DNA of 64,000 nucleotides from the NCBI RefSeq assembly GCF_002775205.1, contig NC_036464.1, forward strand, positions 28,971,008 through 29,035,007. Direction: 5' to 3'. This DNA comes from Xiphophorus maculatus (Eukaryota > Chordata > Actinopteri > Cyprinodontiformes > Poeciliidae). Positions 52,017 to 64,000 of the stretch are shown here, one piece after another; within the stretch, counting starts at the first letter, position 1; each line of letters starts with the position of its first letter. The notes beneath the pieces were generated by a model, which worked only from the letters and a program-made list of their open reading frames with translations, was not told the DNA's origin and searched no databases. The position numbers and the translations under genes are program-made.

Positions 52017-52376
52017 GCTGCGTTTCCACGGACATTTAGAAAATAAATTTGCTCAATGTAAACACATCAGTTAAAAAAAAAAGTTTTTCCAAGAAAAATT
52101 TAGGCGATACGGTGTTCATTTCCTTTGGACATATTGAAATTGGCTTATTTTGCAGCCGGATGTTGCCACAAACCATGAAGAAGAAGACCACATGAAATAG
52201 GTGGAGACTCCTGGGGCCCATTTTAATGACTCATTGTCTGAACAAGCTTATTTATGTGTGATTTTAATTTAATTCATTATCTAATAGAAACACCGCAACT
52301 GCAAAATTGTGTCCTTTTTTTTTAATTAGCAAAATATCGACAAAGATTTGCATATGTTTGTAATGGAAATGCAGCT
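52017..52376. mobile_element. Family TGCGTTTCCA MITE, copy 3 (best preserved)
   Basis: The left end AGCTGCGTTTCCA and the reverse complement of the right end AGCTGCATTTCCA agree at 12 of 13 positions. The 360-bp element has no transposase. Confidence 0.75.
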
Positions 52377-53013
52377 TGAATTGAATTGAAAAGACTGATC
52401 TTAAAAGTCATCCTTATAATCTGGCCTGTTTTATTGTTTTTGGGCTCTTTGCTTTTTTTAAAAATTAGTTTTAATTTATATTTTCTAATTTTTTTTATTC
52501 CCTTTAATTTTGTATTCATTTTATGTTGTTCATGTATAGATTTAAGCTCTGAATATTTTAATGTATGTTTTGGGACTACTAAGGAATAGCAGAGTGTGTG
52601 ATGTGTATAGTGAGCCTGAACTCAGACATTAGTCTTGTTGGTATATCTAAAAATAGGTTCTTAATCTCAATGGGGTTTTTTGTCATTGTAAAATCAAAAT
52701 AAAAAATAAAAATATATGTGAGGATGTGTGTTCAGGACCCTCTGTTGGATCCTGAGTGGATCCTGCTATTTTAACAGCTCTGCAGCCTGGGGTGACGGGA
52801 CCAGCTCTACAGCTGTGTGCACTGACAGAACCAGGAAGTGACACATGTCAAGACAAAAAGAGTAAGAATGTATTTTCAGCAAAGAAACCGTTGGGATGCA
52901 GATGGTACTGCGAGCCCAAATATAGTTAAAGACAGGAAGCCTTGTTATTTTTGAAAAGACAACACTCCAGCAGCAGGAGGGCTGCTGCTCTGGGGCAAGC
53001 AGGACATCAGCAA

Positions 53014-53049
53014 TGATTTAGGAAAATCATTGCTGATTTTCCTAAATCA
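53014..53049. repeat. Perfect 16-bp inverted repeat, 4-nt loop
   Basis: TGATTTAGGAAAATCA (53014-53029) pairs with TGATTTTCCTAAATCA (53034-53049). ATCAGCAATGATTTA-like sequence also flanks it as a direct repeat. Confidence 0.9.
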
Positions 53050-55379
53050 GCAATGATTATGGTCCATTAAACATTGTGGTCCATTAAACATATTCCAAAC
53101 AAGTTAAGCCCATCATCCCACAGAAATGGATTATTTAGCAGGGCAAAATGTTCAGGACAGCTCCCAGGAGCAGTAAGACTGGAGCATGAAATGCTCTGAC
53201 AATTAGAAGAAAAAAAAACACAAAGGCTCTGAGAACTAACAGGCCTTTGTTACATATTGAAGTCACGACAGTTAGAAAAAGATCAGACAAACATGGCTTG
53301 TTTGGCAGAGTTGCCAGGAGAAAACCTTTTCTCTCTTAAAACAACATGGCATGACTAAATTTGCAACGCTGCATCTGAATGATGAACTAGAACCCAGAGT
53401 CAATGGAAATTAAAAATAAATGTCTCGCTATAATGCACAAAGAAAACCGAACACATCCTAAGCAGCAGCATAAACAGCTCTTACAGTCCAGCATGTTGCT
53501 GGAGGGTGAGCAGGTTTTGCCTTCAACTTTTAAAAAAATATATAAATAACATCCTTTCCATTTGAGATTAGGTTTTATGGAGCCCTCGACGGGACGTGTG
53601 GAAAAGTTTTTTCTTTTCTTTTCGAGGTTTGAATAACTTCAGATCAGAATGTTGTCTTATGATCCGATGGACTCTGCTATCATTACAACTGTTTGTGGAT
53701 TATGTTCACTGTCCTTACACAGCACGTTACACTCTTTACCTTCCGGAACATATTCAACCAGGAGCCGCAGATTTGTTGCCATCCTGCCACCTTGTGGTGT
53801 ATAATAGGAACAACATGTTTGATTGCAGACTGCGCCTAAAAACAAAACTAGGAAACATGCACTGCTTATGTTGAAGGAACACATCAGTCTGTGTGGAATT
53901 AATCTATGAAATGTGTTTTACTTAGTGAACTGAGTTACTGAAGTAAAATAACTTTATAATAATATTATTTTAGTTTATTATGTTAGTTTTAACTATGTGG
54001 ATAAGTAGATATATTGCACATGTATAAAAGGAAAATAGAAGAACCTGTTTTATTTTATTTTTTTTAACAAAGGTTTGAATACATTTCAGAGTTGCTGAAC
54101 TTCTGGTGACGGCTTTTTGATGACAGTTCATTTTTGGAGCATGAGGATGTTGGAGACTCGGTTTTGAAAGAGAAATCCGTTTTCTTTTACGCTCGATAAT
54201 CAACAAACAGCTGTTTTGTGATTATTCTAAAATATGCTAATATTGTCATAAATACATTTCACCATCTGTCTTTGTTCTGTTGTAGTTTTGTTGACTCTGT
54301 TTTTGGGTGTCTTAAGTTTTTTTTTTTTATCACCTTGCTGCAAGGAAATTTGACATAAGAGGACAATAACTTAATACTGATATATAGTGGTACTCAAGAC
54401 CTCCATGGAGAAAATAGTGGGATGTTCCTTTGATGGTTTGACTCATAATGATTCCAATAAACAGAGTAGAGAACCTGAATGTTAATTTCATGGTTTTTGG
54501 TGCATGAGCTCATGACCTGCTCTACTTCCTCAGAATCTGTAACCAGTCTCAACTTTTGCTTTCACTTCCTCTGCTTCATGTGCATTTCTACAGTTTATTG
54601 AATAATTCAAGGGTTTCTTAAAAACATAAACTTCCCTGTAGAAATCACAGGAAGCAACAGCAGTTACAAATAAGTCAGAAAAACGCAGAATGATAAAGTT
54701 TAGCCCACAGTTTAAGACAGAGCATGTGGACCAGAATCCCTGCTGCAGTGCAAGCCTGGTCCAGAACTACAGGAAACATCTGGTCTCTGGAATGGGAAAC
54801 AAAGGTTTCTGGACCAATATTAATTGGGTTTTCCCAATAAGTATCTAACACTTATTTCACACAATGATATGCAAATAAAAAAAATTTAAACAATAATGCA
54901 AGGTAATGTGGATTTTTTAAAGATCCAGTCTCTATTTCATACTTCATGTGCTACATCGTGAAACGTTCACCGTGGCTTGTTAAATAGACATTTGATTGAC
55001 TGAATCCTCTGTATAACAGTGTTCCTATTGCTGCCCACTGAGTGTGATGGGTCAGGCTGACAGGTCACATAAATCCAGCGTAGAACGAGAAAATAATTAA
55101 ATGTCAAAATAATGAGATATGTTTTTGGCCTAAAATAACTACAATTTTAAGTCCCGACCAATTTGATAAATTGGCATTTTTAAGCATTTACCTTCTAACA
55201 TCTTCAGCCATATTCAAGCGATGTCAAATGAAAATATTCAACAACTTAGTCATATTGACTGTGGCACTATGACCTTCAGTAGATTTTTTTTTTTTTTTTT
55301 TTTTTGTACTTCGGAATATTTCTCACATTTAGATTCTTGGTCTTATGGAGATTCTTATGGAGAGGAGAGAACGCTTTGA

Positions 55380-55466
55380 GGCACGCCCCTTGAGTCACAT
55401 GACTTCCGCATTCATCTGACGTCTCACGCGCCTTCTTCTCTCCCGGACTTGGTGACGCGTTTGTAG
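55380..55466 (+). promoter_or_regulatory. galm: Probable GALM promoter and non-coding first exon
   Basis: A locally GC- and CpG-richer stretch holds GAGTCACATGACT (E-box), ACTTCCG (ETS-like), TGACGTC (CRE-like) and CACGCGCC. It ends in TTTGTAG|GTAAGG, a strong donor at 55467. The coding exon at 57072 is preceded by a polypyrimidine tract and AG at about 57057-57058, so a 5' UTR intron of about 1.6 kb is inferred. An alternative donor lies near 55541. Confidence 0.45.
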
Positions 55467-56389
55467 GTAAGGGACTGCGAACGGAAGCAGAGCATTCACA
55501 CTGGTTTTCAGCTTGAGTCTTAGCAGTGAAGGAGAAGTTGGTGAGAGTTTCACCGGTAGCCTGTCAGCTCTCAGCTGGACTTCAGCTCTGAGTTTCTGAC
55601 GAGGAACCGTCCAGTCGGGTCAGGTGTTCTCCCGAACTTTGCTCCCCAGCCCCGATTAAAGGTCAGCGACCTTTTCCACTTTTAAGTCAGAATTTATCGG
55701 GACGCTCTTTGTGGGTGTACGAAACAAAGCGACACACCTGACCGTCCATTTAGTGGTGGTTCTTCTGCACAGGACATTTAACGCGACGAGATTTAGTGAC
55801 AACCAGCAGATATGACCGAAGTTCAATAAACAGCCTGGTGAACATAGAGTAGAAGAGGACAAACACACTATGAAATAATTCCGTTTCATGCTGCTTCTTA
55901 AAATTATTTACAGTTGGCACGCTGGAACACTTTTTTTTTGTTGCTCCAGAGAAATAAACGTTGTTTTAACAGAAATCAAAATGATAGTTATCCCAGAGTA
56001 AATTTCCAGCTGTCTTGGTTGGAGTCTGCAAACATTTCCACAGAAGATGTTCAGAGATGTTCGCACAGCAGCCACAGATTGTATCTTATTTTTTAACAAA
56101 AATAACCACCTCACTTAAATGTTTGCGCCTCAAATTTAGAAATAAACTAATCTTGCAGCACAGATATGTCAAATCATATAATACCGTATATATAAGGAAT
56201 ACTTACTGTTGGACCAATTTTGAAATGTACATTCTATTCTCTTGGCTGATACACATTTCTGTTTTTCCTTCAGGTCAAAACTGTCAGCTCAGATATTTTT
56301 TTCCCTCCAAACACTTCCAACATATAAAAAAAAAATGCAGGAATTGCTTGACTCTAGGTTCTAACACAGAAAATCAGCTCCAGACCATT

Positions 56390-56560
56390 ACCTGCCACCA
56401 CCATGTCTGGAGTTCGGTGTGTAGTTCTGAAATGCTGTTAGTTTTACTCCAGACATAACAGGACACACATGCTTTGTCTCTCCAGAGGGATGGGAATATT
56501 TTCCCATCCCTCTGGAGGTTCATCTAGATATTTTTGGTAAACGTGAGACGAGTCTTTTGG
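56390..56560. repeat. Interspersed repeat related to 9400-9800
   Basis: CCACCATGTCTGGAG, GTTAGTTTTACTCCAGACAT, AACAGGACACACATG and TTTTTGGTAAACGTGAGAC follow the order of the copy in the VPS8 intron. A 17-bp palindrome (56480-56517) sits inside. Confidence 0.6.
56480..56517. repeat. Perfect 17-bp inverted repeat, 4-nt loop
   Basis: CTCCAGAGGGATGGGAA and TTCCCATCCCTCTGGAG are exact reverse complements. The related repeat at 9400-9800 has no such palindrome at the matching place. Confidence 0.93.
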
Positions 56561-57071
56561 CCAATGGGGTTTTGCAAATAGCTGCACACAAACAAATGAG
56601 GAATTGTCTTCATTTCCATGCTAATAATTTCACAAAACTGTGTTGCTTGCAATACTTTTACATACATTTTTGAAATTTACAGAATACATTTGCATTCTAA
56701 ATTATAAGAAAAATTTGTTGTAAATAGTTGTGGGATTCACAGTGAGAAAAGAAAAAGTTTTCCAACTGAGATTTGATGTTTTTATGTGACTAAAGGTCTA
56801 ATGTGCAATAACAGTATACCCAAAAGAAAAAAATAAGTGTGAAAAAACCGACTCCACACCAGGCGATATTAATGGTTTTTATGGAGAAATATAAAGGTAA
56901 ATCAAATGCCCTGGACCCCAGAGGGTAAAGGCGGTTCTATATTCCACGGTCAGGTCTGGTTGTAGTTTGTGTAATTGAACTGAAATCACAGATATTTTTA
57001 AAAAGATGGATGGTTTTAAGGAGATGGACATTGTTTTTTTCTTTCCCTCCATGTTGAGGGTCAGACTCAGG

Positions 57072-60000
57072 ATGACTCAGGTCAGCCATCAGCAGTGGGG
57101 ACAGGTCCCTGGCCTCGGCAATGTGGATATGTGGACCCTCCAGTCCCCCCAGGTGCGGGTGGAGGTCCTGACCCTGGGTGCCATTATAAGGTCTGTGTCC
57201 TGCAGAGGGAAACATGGGCAGATGGAGGATGTAGTCCTCGGCTACGATGACCTGGAAGGTAAGACATAAAATATTCAATGTTTGAAAAAATTGTTCTGAT
57301 AAATAATAAATTATAGAACCTGAGGATTCAAACAGATTTGATTTTCAGGATAGATGCTAAACAAAAAATGAGTATTTTTAAAATTTAGTTTGATGTGATT
57401 ATTTCTGAAGATGTTTTTCTTGACTGAAACTGTACTCAGAAAGTGTATGGAAACAAAGTAAAAGACCAAAACCTCAGCAAGGCTCATTCTTAAAATCCCT
57501 TGAGAACATCAGCAAAAAATAAAATAAAAAAAAGTCTCTGGGGAAAAACTGTGCAGCTCTTTTGGGATCTGGAGTTTTTATGGTTCAGTTTGGCATCAAA
57601 CTGAAGCATACACTTCTAGATAAATGCAGCTATAGCTCTTTAAAGAGAAAAGTGTCAAAGTTTTTGGTTTTTTAATATCTTTGGCTTCCTGTAAAGCAGT
57701 CTAGACTGACTTTACAGGAATGTGACTATATAAATAAACTTCCCTTGAGTTCGTTGTAAAAATAAATTCATTAAGTGTGTTTAAAATGACCAAATTTAAG
57801 TTGGTCTTACTCAAATCATGTAGTTTACTTCAAATAATGAAGGAAACTAATAAATGACTTCTTTTTTACCGGAATTTTATTTATTTTTTTTGTACTCAGG
57901 TAGCCTTTATTTGAGAGTATTTAGACAGGAAAATGTGTAGTGACAGAGATGGAAGACATGCAGCAAAGGTCATCAGGCTGGAATCGAACGTACGACAGCT
58001 GTGCTGAGGACTAAGGTCTCCTTATGTGCATTGTGCTCTACCCCTGCACCACCACAGCGTCATGGTTGGTACAGGACCTGTACCAACTAGCATGTAATAA
58101 TGCTTCAGCATCATTACATCAGACGTAGGATACGAACACGGCATTACTTAATTGTTTCAAATATACTTTTGAAAGTGCACTCTAAGAAGTGTACTCTAAA
58201 AATACACTTTTTAGAGAATACTTTTGACATTTTACTGAAATGTCTGGAGAGTTAGATCGGACTGTCCGGTCCAGTACTCAACTGGTTCAAATCTTACATA
58301 AAGAAAAGGTATTTCTTTGTTTCAATAGGTAATTTCTCATCAAGGGGGACAGAAGTCACATGTGGCGCACCCCACGGTTCAATCCTAGGACTCCTCTTAT
58401 TTAATGTCTATATGCTCCCACTAACTCAGGTTATAACAGGAAATAATATTAGCTACCGTAACTTTGCAGATGATACACAGCTCTACATTATGATGTCACC
58501 ATGTGAGTCGGTACCCATTCCAATCACTGAACAGCTGCTTAGAAAAGATAAATGTGTGGACGTGCCATAACTTTCTCCAGCTGAATTGAAACAAAACTGA
58601 AGTTATTAACTTTGAACCAAAAGAGTAATAATCCAATTATTGAATATGACTATAGCTGTTGTATAGTTATATTGGGACTAATTTATCTGTATAGGGTTTG
58701 TCAGAAATGAAAATGAACAGCTGTCACACTTTGTGGAACAACCATGTTTGATTTCAACACCAAGTTTGGTGGAGAACCGGAACTTTCCAAATCAGAATTC
58801 TGACCTCAGGATGCATTCCAATGGATTTCTCTGACTGTCAAATTAAAAATGATAATTATCATTACTTTGTGATGATAAATGTCAGACATGCTCCCACCCC
58901 CTACAACACATTTCTTCCAACCCTTAACAGAATAGTCAGTTGTGACTAACTTTAGATCTGCTGTATTAAGTTCACAGTCTGTTTGATTGATCAAGCTAAC
59001 CAGTCAAGTTAGCTTGAAACTTGATTGGGACCCCTGCCTGGAAAAGCTAAGAGAAATTGAAGTGACTGCATACTTACCTTTGATAAAGGTGAACAATCCT
59101 ATTTTTATGTTGTCAGGTTATGTGTCGGATAAACGGTATCTGGGGGCCTTGGTGGGTCGTGTGGCTAACAGGATAGCAAAAGGACACTTTGTGGTGGAAG
59201 GAAAAGAGTTCCAACTAGATACCAACAATGGACCAAATGCCCTGCATGGAGGCCTGCGTGGCTTCAACAAGGTAAGACGAACCCTTGGGGAGTGTTTGCT
59301 GTTCCTGGACTGGAAACTTTAGCCCCTTCAACGAAACACTTCAAGGTGGGTTCAGAGAAAATGTGAAGCATTTCCTCGTCCAATAACAGGATAGCTACAG
59401 TGAGTTTGTCCGCCATTAATTTTTTTTTTTGAAAATAAAAGAAATAGGAGACCAAATTTTTCAGAGAAACCAGCTTGGGCCTGACCTTTGACCTCCCACC
59501 ATCCTTATAGCTGCCAGGTTGTTTTTCGATGCCATTACTAAGTCAGGAAAACTCTCCAGATATTTTTGGTGTTACTGAGGCGTTTGAATAAAGATCCCTC
59601 AGAGAATTGTGAAGCTATATCAAGAAAATAATGTGTTTCAAATATTGAGACATGAATAAGACTTTAAGCAGAGAACTGGAGATCTGAACGGAGTAAAGCA
59701 AAGTTGCTTTGTTTTAGCAGAAACCTTAGCGCTTTAACTTTGGTTATGGAACATGTTGGATCTGGGAATGTTGGCTGCCTTTTGGACATTTCTTCTTACA
59801 TTAAAAGTTAGGAGTTTAAATTTGAATTTGAAGGCCAACGCTTTACAAAAATCAGGAATTGGTCTGTAAGTTCCAATCGGTGCATTGACAAAAGTTATAA
59901 TTAATAGCATTGTTTTTGTTTTTTTAAGCTAAAACTGATTATGTAATTGCAGTTATTTTCATTATATGTGTGGTCATGTTACTGCTGGTGACAAAAAATG

Positions 60001-63000
60001 GTTCTCCATGTCAGACACAAAACTAACAGGAAACAGAAATAATTTCCCACATTACCCTGTTAGCTAAATGTCGCAATATTAGATTAATACATCATTATTA
60101 AAACAACCAAAATGCTTATCCTTTTTACCCAGGAAGTGTTAAGTTTAATGTAGGACATTGATTAATATTGACATGTTGTTTAATTACTTAAGAGGATTTC
60201 TATATCTTGAGAGCTTAACTGTGTTGATAAATGACTGAAGCAACAGGTTGTCAAGAATGCTTTCCAGTTTTTCTTCCAATTCTTGGAGCTTTTTATTTCC
60301 TGTAGGTGGAGATTTTTTATCACATCCAGGAGATAAAAACCTTAAGGACCAGATGTGGGGCAACTGTTTGTGTTTGCTTGTCCTATGGGGACGTTTCGAA
60401 AGGGAAACTTCTTCTCTTGAGTTCCTCTCTGGGTTTCTCTGTCCAGGAAGTCTGGCTTGCTGCAGAAGTGGAAGGTGGTGTGATCCTCAGTCATACGAGT
60501 CCAGATGGAGACCAGGGCTACCCTGGTGAGCTTCAGGTCTCCATCTCCTACACTCTACAGGTAAACATACTCATGTCTCAGCATCAGAACCATGTATCAG
60601 AACATTTGCCTCATTTCTTTTCTGGTGAATGTATAAAAACAAGTTTGTGTAGAAAGGATTGTGAAGTTTATAGCAACAATCATTTTAGAAGAGGAAGAAG
60701 GATTTTTAGAAAGTCGTTGCTGAAAACACTAGAGGTAGATTAATTGAACAATAAATAAAGATTAAAAATCTACATCTGAGGAGAAGACCATTAAAAACAA
60801 AACTGAGTAGAAGTTTGTTGCTGAACTATCAGCTTCAGATGGAGCTGCACTTCCAGATCATTACTCCTGAAAACGAGAAGGTTGAAGGGGGGATTCTATA
60901 GGAAGCAGACCGGTTGGGACAGAAAACATCCCGGACTGGACAGCTGCTCGGTTATCAGTTTCCCAGACTCAACTTTCCAAATATCATCTTCAACTTGCCT
61001 CAATGTTTTACTGAGTTGATTTTGCACCTGTGTTAGTGAGGTTTGTTTTGTGTTTTCTGCTTAGGGGGAAACTCTAACCGCTGACTACCGAGCCCGCTCC
61101 ACCAAAGCCACCCCCATCAACCTCACCAACCACTCCTACTTCAACCTATCAGGGCAGGTAAGACCTTGACATCATTCACACCCCGGAAACTTTGCCACAT
61201 TCGATCACATTACAAACATAAGTCTCTGTGTATTTTGGCGGTCTTTAAATTGGCTTTATTATGTAAAATCAACTTTTTTCAGCTTTACATCATGTTAAAA
61301 TGTTATTCCCGCATCAAAGACACACTTGGAGTGCTGCATGTTTGAGAACTCATTTAATCTCCACAGCAACCATTCAACTGTGCAAAACGCCTGGGTGGAC
61401 ATAGCCCCGCCTTTGAAACACAGCTTCTCCTCAGACCAGCAGCTTCGGAGCTTCCATCTCACAGAGCAGCTCTTCCCTCAGTTCCTTCAAACTAGCCAAC
61501 CGCAATTAGCAAACACCTGGTGGACCTGTGCACCTGCTGAGCTTGTTATAGGAGCTACTTCCCAGAGCAACGCTGGTAAAAACGTTGTTGAACGGTTAAT
61601 GGAGGAGCCATGTTATGATGACTTCCTGAAGGCAGAGTTTCAGAAAGAGCAGGCGTTTTTAAAGAGACAGAGTCCCAATTTTAAGGCATTAAATCACAAA
61701 GTCAAATTTCTTTAAAGTTATTTTTGATATATATATAGCACCTCTATGACAACTGAAGGTAACATAATTACATAAATTGACACGACACAAACCACATACT
61801 TTTAAAAATACATGATAAGGTTGTAAAAGTCAAGCTAGCATAACTGAGCTATATATCCAGCTTTTGCTTTTTCATTCAAATCTTTTACTGACCAGTGAAA
61901 ATGTGATTCTTACCTTTGGACCTTATTGCTGAAGTTTTGACAGTTAACAGCAAAACCTCGCGTTCATATTTTGAGATTCTTTGCTTGACGGTTTCATTTT
62001 CCCCACCATCAATGTTCCCGACTCAATGCATAGCGATGTCACACACACATCATACAGTCACCATTTGACACAAACACTATTTGCTACATATGGTGATAAA
62101 TTGTTTCTATATTTGTGTGTTTGTGTTCTTGCATCCCTTGGATGAAGGGAGCAGCAGATATCTATGATCATGAGGTGTCTATCAGTGCACAGTCTTACCT
62201 GCCTGTTGATGACACATCAATCCCTACAGGTGAGCGCCTACGTCAGTCCTTCCCTGACATAAACTAGTCTATTTCCTTAGTCTTAAGCTGCTGTACTTCT
62301 GACAATAGTGGATTAATGGAAGGAATGCTATTAGAGATTCACCAATCGAAGATTTGTAGGCTGATGTTTGTAAAGTTCTGACCTGCTGATACCAGTTTTA
62401 GTCATTTTTGATTTCCCTTTAAAATCCATGAATAAGAGAAAATACTTTTTTCTCTTGTTACGTCCTCCCCCCCTCAAAAAAGATGATTTTCAAGAAAAAT
62501 AAGTCAGAGGCAATCTGTTGGCAGGAGAGATCCGCCCTGTGGAGGACACACCCTTTGACCTCCGGGTGCCGGTTCCTGTCGGTGTCCAGCTGAAGAAAGT
62601 TCCTGGCCTCGGCTTTGACCACAACTTCTGCCTGTGTTCACCCAGAGATGACTGGACAGAAAGACATGCTGCCAGGTTTCCACACAATGCATGATCACAC
62701 AACAAAAAATGTCCCCGATTCATTCATTTAGTTGATTCTGGAAGGTTAACCTTCTTCCTCGTTTCAGAGTGCTTCACCCCCCCAGTGGGCGTGTCCTGGA
62801 GGTGTCAACCAGCCAACCAGGAGTCCAGTTCTACACCGCCAATGTCCTGGACGGCTCCATCAGAGGAAAGGGTGGAGTGACGTATGGGAAGCACAGCGCC
62901 TTCTGTTTAGAGACACAAAACTGGCCCAATGCTGTTAACCAGGTATGTCGCTGGGTGGAGAATCACTTCCAATGATTAAATTTAGGAACATATAGCAGAA

Positions 63001-63780
63001 CTGTTATAACTGTAACTTTTTCCTTTGTTTTTTATTCTCTGTTTGCTGCTATTCTTGGCAAGGTCAAGAAAGCAGCATATTGATTTCATATTGAAATCAA
63101 TATGTTGATTTCAATGGAACAAACCGATATTACTGTTTATTTATAGTAATAAATCAAAGTTATTACTGTTATTTAGGACAGCAACTAATGATTCATTTTA
63201 GTAATCAATTATTCTATCAATTATTCTGACAATTCAAATAAGCTGATTAAAAAATTGGCATCTCCTGCAGATTTTTTTATTTAACCACTTAAGCCTTTTT
63301 TTATTACACAATATTGGAAATACATTAAAAACAAAAATAAGATAATAATTCAATTACTTTTTTGAATAAGAAAATAACACTTTTCTTGCTGGAAATGCAG
63401 TAACGTAGCATTCCTGTAATGTATGAATAAGACATTAATAATAACCAGGGAGAAACTAGATGAATGAATAATTACACTTTCAGTCGATTCTCCTGGTTAT
63501 ACAAAAGGATCTGTCCACTTTTTAAAGAAGAGAGCCACCTCCCTAACACTCGCTGCTCTTTCTGCCCATTCTATCGAAATATGTGGTTTAATCAAAAACG
63601 TGTGTTCTTAAGTCATGTCTGTGTTGCCAGGCCAAAGGTGGTGGGGTGTGTGTGTGTGTGTGTGTGTATGTGGTATAAAGGGGTGTGTCTGTGTGTGTTT
63701 AGGCTTCCTTCCCAGACTGCCTCCTGCGTCCCGGGGATGAATACCATCATGTGACTCGCTTCACCTTCACCACCGTCTGA
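57072..63780 (+). CDS. galm: GALM, galactose mutarotase (aldose 1-epimerase)
   Basis: GALM interconverts alpha- and beta-anomers of galactose and glucose, feeding the Leloir pathway in the cytosol. Eight coding exons: 57072-57258, 59117-59271, 60447-60560, 61065-61157, 62148-62229, 62525-62675, 62768-62942, 63703-63780 (TGA 63778-63780). The sum is 1,035 bp, so 344 aa against 342 in human. Signature blocks: [22 protein letters not shown] (His106), [10 protein letters not shown] (His175), GFDHNFCL (Asp242) and [14 protein letters not shown] (Glu309). These are the substrate-binding and catalytic His/His/Asp/Glu of the family, all kept. I chose ATG 57072 because an acceptor-like tract ends just before it and the length fits. 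An in-frame ATG at 57006 would add a tract that reads as intron. All introns are GT-AG with matching phases. Confidence 0.94.
57905..58060 (-). mobile_element. tRNA-derived SINE, inverted copy
   Basis: The reverse complement reads CGCTGTGGTGGTGCAGGGGT, then GACCTTAGTCCTCAGC, a B-box-like GTTCGATTCC and GATGACCTTTGCTGCATGTC. This is the same order as the SINE at 46990. It is more diverged and lies in GALM intron 1. Confidence 0.65.
58065..58087. repeat. Perfect 11-bp inverted repeat, 1-nt centre
   Basis: GTTGGTACAGG and CCTGTACCAAC. A second, one-mismatch hairpin (ATGTAATAATGC / GCATCATTACAT) follows at about 58092-58119. Confidence 0.88.
58245..58640 (+). mobile_element. LINE reverse-transcriptase fragment (L2/Maui-like)
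   Basis: One plus-strand frame reads [20 protein letters not shown], then [14 protein letters not shown]. These correspond to the GxPQGS and Y/FADD catalytic motifs of a non-LTR reverse transcriptase. Frameshifts and a stop follow, so it is inactive. It lies in GALM intron 1. Confidence 0.78.
61330..61710 (+). repeat. Interspersed repeat family S, copy 2
   Basis: A longer copy of the repeat at 47365-47580. Its 129-codon ORF (61326-61715) has no family resemblance, and the other copy is broken in that frame. Located in GALM intron 61158-62147. Confidence 0.7.
63077..63103. repeat. Inverted repeat, 12-bp arms, 3-nt centre
   Basis: ATATTGATTTCA and TGAAATCAATAT, with ATGTTGATTTCAAT directly repeated downstream. 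In the GALM intron 62943-63702. Confidence 0.85.
63645..63702 (+). repeat. TG-rich tract up to the GALM last-exon acceptor
   Basis: GTGTGTGTGTGTGTGTGTGT, then GGTATAAAGG and GTGTGTCTGTGTGTGTTTAG, occupy the place of the polypyrimidine tract before the exon at 63703. Confidence 0.85.
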
Positions 63781-63877
63781 GCAACAGTCAGGACTCCAGC
63801 GCTGACCTCTGACACATATCTAGGTCAAAGCTTGCTTTATGACTGCTGTTGATGTGAATTTCTTCAGCATAAATTGT

Positions 63878-63883
63878 AATAAA
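63878..63883 (+). terminator. galm: GALM poly(A) signal
   Basis: AATAAA about 98 bases after the TGA, followed by GTTTTGTC, a GT-rich downstream element. A clean, short 3' UTR. Confidence 0.85.
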
Positions 63884-64000
63884 GTTTTGTCATTTAAACT
63901 GGTTATGTGATTATGTGAAGTAGCTCTGTTAGCTATTACACAAATACATCATTTTTAAGCCATGTGCAGCAACACATTTGATGTGTTGTTAATAATGATG

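Larger units (their letters stand above)
50880..55370. other. Intergenic region, repeats only
   Basis: No ORF here has splice context or family resemblance. Contents I can name: the MITE at 52017-52376, the palindromes at 51821-51842 and 53014-53049, and poly-T runs such as the one near 55282. The rest is AT-rich with nothing recognised. Confidence 0.6.

Noticed and set aside
53596..53874. 92-codon ORF upstream of GALM
   Set aside because: No motif, no splice context and an overlapping antisense ORF of similar quality; consistent with chance.
57006..57071. Upstream in-frame ATG of GALM
   Set aside because: It would code a Phe-rich stretch that is clearly a polypyrimidine tract and acceptor; ATG 57072 gives the normal family length.
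61326..61715. 129-codon ORF as a gene inside a GALM intron
   Set aside because: It lies in repeat family S, and the related copy at 47365 is broken in that frame.

Overview
The window is a teleost fish nuclear genomic segment. Evidence: vertebrate multi-exon genes with GT-AG introns, long TG/CA and GATA microsatellites, tRNA-derived SINEs, fish-type LINE fragments and many hAT/Tc1-like MITEs. I cannot name the species. There are four protein-coding genes in the order VPS8 (+), CHCHD1 (-), RAP1GDS1 or a close paralogue (+), GALM (+). Intron boundaries were placed by reading frame, splice-site sequence and remembered vertebrate protein families; no alignment was run. || 1-27.6 kb: the 3' part of VPS8, a CORVET endosome-tethering subunit. 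I resolve 39 exons (about 1,218 codons), from a partial exon at base 1 in the beta-propeller, through the alpha-solenoid, to a C-terminal RING-H2 and the stop at 27160-27162. The introns carry MITEs, a LINE endonuclease fragment and TG arrays. || 28.6-30 kb: CHCHD1 (mitoribosomal mS37), three exons on the minus strand, tail-to-tail with VPS8. || 31.9-50.5 kb: an armadillo-repeat protein of the SmgGDS family, 14 exons and 560 aa. It lacks the ARM exon that separates the long and short human isoforms, so it is built like SmgGDS-558. Its introns hold a 214-bp GATA array, a minus-strand LINE, a 2.6-kb hAT element retaining only a BED finger, and a minisatellite. || 50.5-55.4 kb: intergenic, with repeats only. 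|| 55.4-63.9 kb: GALM (aldose 1-epimerase), eight coding exons and 344 aa, with all four catalytic residues and probably a non-coding first exon. || The genes have unrelated jobs: endosome tethering, mitochondrial translation, small-GTPase chaperoning and galactose metabolism. They are neighbours, not a pathway. I found no new biological system. The points most worth a second look are the many perfect short palindromes, TG arrays abutting 3' splice sites, the missing ARM exon, and an exon-like orphan sequence next to a LINE tail.
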